From assembly GCA_041319085.1 (NCBI GenBank), contig CP101033.1, forward strand, positions 2,258,501-2,322,500: 64,000 nucleotides of DNA. The letters are read 5' to 3'. Shown here in pieces: positions 58,990-64,000 of the stretch (positions within the stretch are counted from its first letter, which is position 1; the number at the start of each line of letters is the position of its first letter). The notes below the pieces were generated by a model. It ran no database searches and was not told the DNA's origin. It worked only from the letters and a program-made list of their open reading frames with translations. This DNA comes from Aeromonas veronii (GTDB lineage: Bacteria; Pseudomonadota; Gammaproteobacteria; Enterobacterales; Aeromonadaceae). Made by a program: the position numbers and the translations under genes.

Positions 58990-59007
58990 TGTAAATGAAT
59001 TGTGACA
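58990..59007. promoter_or_regulatory. TyrR-like box, distal to hppD
   Basis: TGTAAA-N6-GTGACA matches 10 of 12 of the TyrR consensus TGTAAA-N6-TTTACA. With the proximal site it forms a pair about 90 bases apart, as is common for TyrR. It is also close to the stop of the phosphatase gene at 59066. Confidence 0.4.
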
Positions 59008-59065
59008 ACAAAGCCGCAGCCTTGCGGATCAAACTATGACGACCCGTGCAGCTGTCAGCTTTGGC

Positions 59066-59761
59066 TTACAGCTGCCAGTTCTTAACCATCAGATGGGGCA
59101 AGCGGGCCCGGGCTTTTTGCAGTCGTGTTGTCGTCGGATTGATCAACCACGCCTCTTTCCCCAACCCCAGCAGCGGCAGATCGTGCAGGCTGTCGCTCAG
59201 AGCCAGCTCGGTATCGAGGGCGCAGATCTCCGGCAGCAGCTTGTGCTGACCGTGACAATAAAAGTGCGGCATCAGGCCACCAAGGCGGTAGTGCATCTGC
59301 GAGCCAATGATCCGGTGGGGCAACTGGCCGGGCAGTTGCTGATAGAGCTGGGCTCGCACCAGCGCGCAGGGACTGGCAGAGATCACCCAGCAGCGCGCCC
59401 CCTCACGTTGCAGCAGATCGCGCGCCTGACGATACAGCCCCGGCCTGGTGCGGCAATAGGCACGCACCAGCTTGCGCCAACCGAGAGGAGAGAGCCCGAG
59501 GGTGATGGCCCACCAGATAAGGGAGATACCGCGCCGCCGCTGGCTGGGAACAAGATAGACCACTCCACCTAGCGCAATCACCGGCAACAGCAGCAGCGGC
59601 CAGATCCGGCGGCGCAGGATATAGCGCAGCAGACCGGCGTGGCTGTCGCCGGGGGCCAGGGTGTCGTCAAAGTCGGCCAGGATCCACCGCGGTGCACGTC
59701 CGTCAGGATCACGCTCTTTCGCTGAATGGATAATGGTGTCAGACGCTGGGCGCATAAGCAT
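59066..59761 (-). CDS. HAD-superfamily phosphatase (membrane-associated)
   Basis: A 231-aa HAD-IB-like phosphatase. Motif I DFDDTLAP contains the two catalytic Asp, motif II is WVISASP and motif IV is SDSLHDLPLL. A cap-region hydrophobic stretch (WPLLLLPVIALGGVVYLV) suggests membrane association. The substrate is unknown. Its start overlaps the pseudouridine synthase stop at 59761, so the two genes are co-transcribed. Confidence 0.82.
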   Translation of the reverse strand: MLMRPASDTIIHSAKERDPDGRAPRWILADFDDTLAPGDSHAGLLRYILRRRIWPLLLLPVIALGGVVYLVPSQRRRGISLIWWAITLGLSPLGWRKLVRAYCRTRPGLYRQARDLLQREGARCWVISASPCALVRAQLYQQLPGQLPHRIIGSQMHYRLGGLMPHFYCHGQHKLLPEICALDTELALSDSLHDLPLLGLGKEAWLINPTTTRLQKARARLPHLMVKNWQL

Positions 59762-60420
59762 CAGGGCGCAAGGGCTGCGATGGCTGCCGTGAGCTCGGGA
59801 GTGACAAATTCACTCCCCACATCGGGCGGGCAGACAAAGTCGAATGGCTCGCCCGCCAGGGTAAAGCTGAGCCGCCAGGCGTGCAGATAGCCTCGCTCGG
59901 CTGGCGTGCCGCCATAGCGCTCATCCCCGAGAATGGGGGCGCCGATGCTTTTGAGGGCAACCCGGATCTGGTGGGTCTTGCCGGTCTGGGGCTTGATGCG
60001 ATAGAGCCGCAGCCCCTCGCGCACCGAGACCGAATCGAACCAGCTGATGGCGGGGTTTTCCAGCGTGCGCGCCAGCAGCCAGCTGCCGCCGCGCCCCTTT
60101 TGCATATCCCCCTTCACCCAACCCTGCTTCTTCTTGGGTTTGCGATCGGAGAGCGCCAGATACTGCTTGCTCACCTCACGGGCCGCAAAGGCCATGCTCA
60201 GTTCGCGGTTCGCCTCCGTGGTGCGGGCCAGCAGCACCAGACCGGAGGTCATCTTGTCGAGCCGGTGTACCGGATAGAGGGTAAGACCCGTATCGGCCTT
60301 CACGCAATTGACCAGCCCGGGATTGACCGACTCACCGTCGCCCTTCTCGTCATGCATGCCGATGCCGGGCTGCTTGTCGATAACCAGGAAAGCGGGATGC
60401 TCAAACAATATCCGGTACAT
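59761..60420 (-). CDS. RluA-family pseudouridine synthase
   Basis: A 219-aa enzyme lacking an S4 domain, like the smaller RluA/TruC group. The catalytic aspartate is in YPVHRLDKMTSGLVLLA. The motifs KPQTGKTHQIRVALKSIGAPILGDERYGG and the C-terminus are typical. Whether it modifies rRNA or tRNA cannot be told. ATG 60420 starts MYRILFEHPAFLVIDK. Its stop region overlaps the phosphatase start by a base. Confidence 0.88.
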   Translation of the reverse strand: MYRILFEHPAFLVIDKQPGIGMHDEKGDGESVNPGLVNCVKADTGLTLYPVHRLDKMTSGLVLLARTTEANRELSMAFAAREVSKQYLALSDRKPKKKQGWVKGDMQKGRGGSWLLARTLENPAISWFDSVSVREGLRLYRIKPQTGKTHQIRVALKSIGAPILGDERYGGTPAERGYLHAWRLSFTLAGEPFDFVCPPDVGSEFVTPELTAAIAALAP

Positions 60421-60540
60421 AAAACCTCGGGAACTGGGGGATAAGGCACGCAACCAACGGCTGGCGGCGCTCGGGAGTGCTGCATTCTCCCTGCTCGTCC
60501 GCCATTTGGCAAACCGGGCGGACAGAGGATGAAAATAAAA

Positions 60541-60576
60541 AATGGCCCCGCCTGCAACAGGCGGGGCCATTTTCGC
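60541..60576. terminator. Terminator after the histidine-type transport operon
   Basis: The 14-base stem AATGGCCCCGCCTG with its complement has a CAA loop, with AAAATAAA on the left and TTTTCG on the right. It serves hisM on the minus strand. Confidence 0.85.
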
Positions 60577-60596
60577 TCATCTTGGCAGATCACACC

Positions 60597-61289
60597 TTAC
60601 ACATTGCGCGGGCGCAGGTGAGCGTGCCAGCGCGCTTCCCACTTCTTGAACAGCCAGACGATGACAAAGGTGAGCAGCATATAGAGCAGCCCCGCGGTCA
60701 AAAAGGCCTCGAACGGACTGTAGTAGCGGGAGTTGATGATCCGCGCCGCGCCGGTCAGATCGACGATGGTGATGATGCCCGCCACCGCCGAGCCTTGCAG
60801 CATGAAGATCACCTCGTTGCTGTAGGCAGGCAGCGCCCGGCGAAACGAGTTGGGCAGAATGATCCGGGTCAGGGTCTGCCAGCGGGTCATGCCAAAGGCG
60901 TTGGCCGCCTCAATCTGGCCACGCGGCATGTTGTGCACCGCTCCGCGCACGATCTCAGCGGTATAGGCGCCGGTGTTGAGGGTGAAAGCCAGCAGCGCGC
61001 AGAACCAGGCCTCGGAGAAGAGCGACCAGGCAGCACTGTTCTTCAGCCACTCCCATTGGGCAGCGCCGTAGTAGATGATAAAGAGCTGCACCAGCAGCGG
61101 AGTGCCGCGAAAGAAGTAGATGTAGGCCCAGATCGGCCCCTTGATCAGCCAGTTGCGGCTATTGCGCAAAATGCCCAGGGGAATCGCGATCATCAGGCCA
61201 AGCAGCAGGGAGAGAGCCACCAGCCAGACCGTGGTGTAGAGACCCTCCCAGTAGGTGGGCCACTCTTTGAGAATGATTGAGAAATCCAT
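60597..61289 (-). CDS. hisM: Basic amino acid ABC transporter permease (HisM-like)
   Basis: A 230-aa permease with about five helices. The EAA loop is IEAANAFGMTRWQTLTRIILP (the ATPase contact). HisM-like features include the N-terminal WPTYWEGLYTTVWLVALSLLLGL. It starts 3 bases after hisQ and ends before a strong terminator. It forms the membrane channel with HisQ for histidine, lysine, arginine or ornithine; the exact ligand is set by the binding protein. Confidence 0.9.
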   Translation of the reverse strand: MDFSIILKEWPTYWEGLYTTVWLVALSLLLGLMIAIPLGILRNSRNWLIKGPIWAYIYFFRGTPLLVQLFIIYYGAAQWEWLKNSAAWSLFSEAWFCALLAFTLNTGAYTAEIVRGAVHNMPRGQIEAANAFGMTRWQTLTRIILPNSFRRALPAYSNEVIFMLQGSAVAGIITIVDLTGAARIINSRYYSPFEAFLTAGLLYMLLTFVIVWLFKKWEARWHAHLRPRNV

Positions 61290-61292
61290 GGC

Positions 61293-62033
61293 TTACCTCG
61301 TTTTGATGGCGTAGTGACGCTCGGCCCACTTGAGCGCCGAGGTGGAGACTGCGGTGAAGATCAGGAAGATCAGCGCCACCGCCATGTAGAAGGTGAAGGG
61401 TTGCTGGGTCGAGCCCGCCGCCAACGAGGCTTTGCGCACCATGTCATCAAGGCCGATGATGGAGACCAGCGCGGTGGTTTTCAGCAGCACCAGCCAGTTG
61501 TTGCCAAACCCCGGCAAAGCGTGGCGCATCATCTGGGGGAAGAGGATCCGCACAAACACCTGGGTTGCCCGCATGCCAAAAGCCCGTGCGGCCTCCAGCT
61601 CACCTTTGTCCACCGCCAGAATGGCGCCGCGAAAGGTCTCGGTCATGTAGGCGCCGAAGATAAAACCGATGGTCGCGACACCGGCCACAAAGGGGCTGAT
61701 GTCGATATAGTCCGGAAGCAGGGAGACCCACTCCTGATTGGGATTACTCTCCAGTAACCAGCTGTTGTAAGTCTCGTTGACCCAGGTGCAGATGCCGTTG
61801 ATCAGCACCTGGCCGCCAAAGAAGAGCAGCATCATCAGCACCAGATCGGGGATGCCGCGAATGATGGTGGTATAGCCGGTGGCGATGGCGCGGGCCCACT
61901 TGTAGGGAGAGAGTTTAGCCAACGCCCCCAGCATCCCCAGCAGCAACGCCAGCAGCAGGGAGGCCAGCGCCACTTCCAGGGTGACCCAGGCGCCCTCCAG
62001 TAGCGAGGCTTCGTATCCTTTCAAATCAAACAT
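61293..62033 (-). CDS. hisQ: Basic amino acid ABC transporter permease (HisQ-like)
   Basis: A 246-aa permease. It has the N-terminal LLEGAWVTLEVALASLLLALLLG, RGIPDLVLMMLLFFGG and the EAA loop LEAARAFGMRATQVFVRILFP. It is slightly longer than E. coli HisQ (228) because of a periplasmic stretch NETYNSWLLESNPNQEWVSL. ATG 62033 is used as it follows GGAG by six bases. The gap to the binding protein gene holds a GC-rich hairpin repeat. Confidence 0.9.
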   Translation of the reverse strand: MFDLKGYEASLLEGAWVTLEVALASLLLALLLGMLGALAKLSPYKWARAIATGYTTIIRGIPDLVLMMLLFFGGQVLINGICTWVNETYNSWLLESNPNQEWVSLLPDYIDISPFVAGVATIGFIFGAYMTETFRGAILAVDKGELEAARAFGMRATQVFVRILFPQMMRHALPGFGNNWLVLLKTTALVSIIGLDDMVRKASLAAGSTQQPFTFYMAVALIFLIFTAVSTSALKWAERHYAIKTR

Positions 62034-62164
62034 GGGCAGCTCCATTACAATTAATAGGGCCCATTGCTCCACACAGAGAACACGGGCCCCGGGACTACTG
62101 GCGAGGTGAGCCGATCGGCTTGTTACTTGTCGTTAAGAAAAACGTCACAAGCCCCCTCACCCTG

Positions 62165-62185
62165 CCCTCTCCCAAAGGGAGAGGG
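62165..62185. repeat. REP-like hairpin between the binding protein gene and hisQ
   Basis: CCCTCTCCC-AAA-GGGAGAGGG is a perfect stem, in the wider CCCTCACCCTGCCCTCTCCC context known from interspersed repeats in many proteobacteria. It lies 8 bases after the binding protein stop. Such elements can protect the upstream mRNA end and lower downstream expression, which would favour more binding protein than permease. Confidence 0.7.
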
Positions 62186-62193
62186 AACTGCCT

Positions 62194-62967
62194 TTACTCG
62201 CCGTAAACGTCGAACTCAAAGTACTTGTCGTTGATTTCCTTGTACTTGCCGTTAGCGCGCAGCGCCAGAATGGCAGCATTGAATTTCTCTTTCAGATCCT
62301 TGTCAGCCTTGCGCACCGCAATACCGGCACCCTCGCCAAACCACTTGGGATCGGTCAGTTTCGGGCCAACGAACTCGTAGGCATCGCCCCCTTCCTTCTT
62401 CAGCAGACCATCGGTGATGGCGGCAGAGTCGGCCAGCACATAGTCCACCCGCCCGGATTTCAGATCGAGATAGGCTTCATCGGCCGTACCGTAACGCTTG
62501 ATGGTGGCGTTCGGGAAGTTGTCGGTAATAAAGGTATCCATGGAGGTCGCACGCTGCACCGCGACAGACTTGCCTTCCATAAAGGCTTTGTCGAGCTGCA
62601 CGTCAGTGCCCTTCTTGGCGGCGAAGCGGGCCGGAATGTGCTGGTACTTCTGAGTGAAGTCCACCTTCTTCTTGCGCTCTTCTGTGATGTCCATGGTGGC
62701 GATGATGGCGTCAAACTTGCGCGACAGCAGCGCCGGGATGATGCCGTCCCAGTCCTGCTTGACCAGTGTGCACTTCACTTTCATCTCTTCGCACAGGGCC
62801 TTGGCGATGTCGATATCAAAGCCTTTCACCTCGCCACTGGGCTCGGTCCAGGAGAAGGGGGGATAGGCACCCTCAACCCCGATCCGTACCTCTTTCCACT
62901 CCTTGGCCATCAGGCTACCAGACGCGAGGGCAGTGACTACGGCAGTCGCCAGCATCAGCTTGTTCAT
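62194..62967 (-). CDS. Periplasmic basic amino acid-binding protein (HisJ/ArgT-like)
   Basis: A 257-aa family 3 binding protein. The signal peptide is MNKLMLATAVVTALASGSLMA. The mature domain starts KEWKEVRIGVEGAYPPFSW and has the family motifs GFDIDIAKALCEEM and AIIATMDITEERKKKVDFT. The Cys pair CEEMKVKC (as in LAO protein) is present. It resembles lysine/arginine/ornithine and histidine-binding proteins; the ligand is not certain. ATG 62967. Confidence 0.92.
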   Translation of the reverse strand: MNKLMLATAVVTALASGSLMAKEWKEVRIGVEGAYPPFSWTEPSGEVKGFDIDIAKALCEEMKVKCTLVKQDWDGIIPALLSRKFDAIIATMDITEERKKKVDFTQKYQHIPARFAAKKGTDVQLDKAFMEGKSVAVQRATSMDTFITDNFPNATIKRYGTADEAYLDLKSGRVDYVLADSAAITDGLLKKEGGDAYEFVGPKLTDPKWFGEGAGIAVRKADKDLKEKFNAAILALRANGKYKEINDKYFEFDVYGE

Positions 62968-63016
62968 GTATCTCTCCTTGATAAAACAGTTGATTGGGTA
63001 ACCAGGCATCCCGCCA

Positions 63017-63787
63017 TCAGTAGATGGAAGAGATGAATTGCTTGAACCGCTCGGATTTGGGATGGGCGAAAATCTCCTTGGGGTTGCCCTCCTCTTCCAC
63101 CCGCCCCTGATGCAGAAACATCACCTTGTTCGATACATCCCGGGCAAACGACATCTCGTGGGTCACCACCAGCATGGTGCGCCCCTCTTCAGCCAGCTCG
63201 CGCATCAGGCCGAGCACCTCCCCCACCAGCTCGGGATCCAGCGCCGAGGTAGGTTCGTCAAACAGCATCACCTCGGGCTCCACCGCCAGCGCTCGGGCAA
63301 TGGCGGCCCGCTGCTGCTGACCACCTGAAAGATGGCCGGGATAGTAGTCGCGCCGCTCCCACAACCCGACCCGGTTGAGCAGATGCTCGGCTCTGGCAAT
63401 CGCCTCGGCACGGGGCACCTTGAGCACCTGGATCGGCACTTCGATGATGTTCTGCATGATGGTCATGTGTGACCAGAGGTTGAAACTTTGAAATACCATG
63501 GCCAGCCGACTGCGGATCCGCTCCACCTGACGCATATCTTGTGGCTGCCGTTCACCGGCCCGGTTGGTTTTCATGGCAATCAGCTCGCCATGGAGCGAGA
63601 CGGTGCCAGATGAGGGGGTTTCGAGCAGATTGATACAGCGAAGAAAGGTCGACTTCCCCGAGCCGGAGGAGCCGATAAGGGAGATCACATCGCCCTTGTG
63701 GGCGGTCATATCGATGCCCTTGAGCACTTCGTGGGTGCCAAAATATTTGTGCAGATCACGTACTTCCAGTGCGGCAACGTCGCTCAT
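63017..63787 (-). CDS. hisP: Basic amino acid ABC transporter ATPase (HisP-like)
   Basis: A 256-aa ATPase (E. coli HisP 257). Walker A is GSSGSGKST, the signature LSGGQQQR, Walker B VMLFDEPTSALDPE and the switch His in VTHEMSFA. The RSRLAMVFQSFNLWSHMT segment matches HisP. It is first in the operon hisP-binding protein-hisQ-hisM. The sequence upstream to the window end (63788-64000) holds its promoter; nothing in it could be identified. Confidence 0.94.
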   Translation of the reverse strand: MSDVAALEVRDLHKYFGTHEVLKGIDMTAHKGDVISLIGSSGSGKSTFLRCINLLETPSSGTVSLHGELIAMKTNRAGERQPQDMRQVERIRSRLAMVFQSFNLWSHMTIMQNIIEVPIQVLKVPRAEAIARAEHLLNRVGLWERRDYYPGHLSGGQQQRAAIARALAVEPEVMLFDEPTSALDPELVGEVLGLMRELAEEGRTMLVVTHEMSFARDVSNKVMFLHQGRVEEEGNPKEIFAHPKSERFKQFISSIY

Positions 63788-64000
63788 CCATTACAACCTT
63801 GTCTGTCCCTAGACGCCGCAGTGGGCGTGACTCAACCATCGTCCATTTAACAAAAAGTTAACCGATGGCAACCTTCAGCGAAAATATCACTCGGTTAATG
63901 AAAAAACAATACAGAACGAGGGTCTTCAGGGGATTCGCTCTATTTTCATTCGCCCTTTGCGTAATTTTCAGCACTTTATTTGCATAAACAGCCGCTTTAA

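Overview
The window is gene-dense, GC-rich bacterial DNA with gammaproteobacterial gene content: hybOABCDE hydrogenase-2, guaBA, argA, a lysC preceded by a lysine riboswitch, asrABC with cysG, dnaX-ybaB-apt-ybaN, dusC and a hisPJQM-type transporter. The combination fits Aeromonas or a close relative; that is an inference from gene content and was not tested by a search.

Layout. Positions 1-4.9 kb hold a five-gene nickel/peptide-type ABC importer on the minus strand, cut off at the window edge. It lies just downstream of, and in line with, a hydrogenase-2 operon (5.0-11.1 kb, hybO-A-B-C-D-E) whose upstream region carries a perfect FNR palindrome. Together they look like an anaerobic hydrogen-oxidation module with its own metal supply. 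From 11.8 to 18.8 kb is an accessory region: a frameshifted GGDEF gene, a leucine-rich-repeat/protein-kinase gene, a large KAP-type P-loop NTPase gene split by an IS1595-family element with an 8-bp target duplication, and a broken cystatin-like gene. Imperfect direct repeats of about 80 bp lie at 12.6 and 18.5 kb. Core genes follow: guaBA, an alpha/beta hydrolase, a YjbR protein, an acetyltransferase, msrA and argA. A tnpB-only IS200/IS605-type element abuts argA, and then come the lysine riboswitch and lysC.

From 30 to 36 kb are a kinase-like protein, an LTA-synthase-like membrane sulfatase, a frameshifted S66 carboxypeptidase and a patatin. Next are the anaerobic sulfite reductase asrABC and cysG, which makes the siroheme AsrC needs. 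From 41 to 49 kb are an unknown exported protein, a RIO kinase, two tandem LpxM-like lipid A acyltransferases, a TehA-type transporter with a divergent LysR regulator, endonuclease IV, a small DUF3955 protein and ybaB. dnaX, apt, ybaN, dusC and a DksA-like protein follow. A tyrosine/homogentisate degradation operon (hppD-hmgA-fahA-maiA) occupies 54.8-58.8 kb, with TyrR-like sites upstream. The window ends with a HAD phosphatase, a pseudouridine synthase and the basic amino acid importer.

Four genes carry apparent single-base frameshifts (GGDEF, transposase, cystatin-like, S66 peptidase). They may be real decay or, in part, sequencing error. No tRNA, rRNA or CRISPR array was seen.
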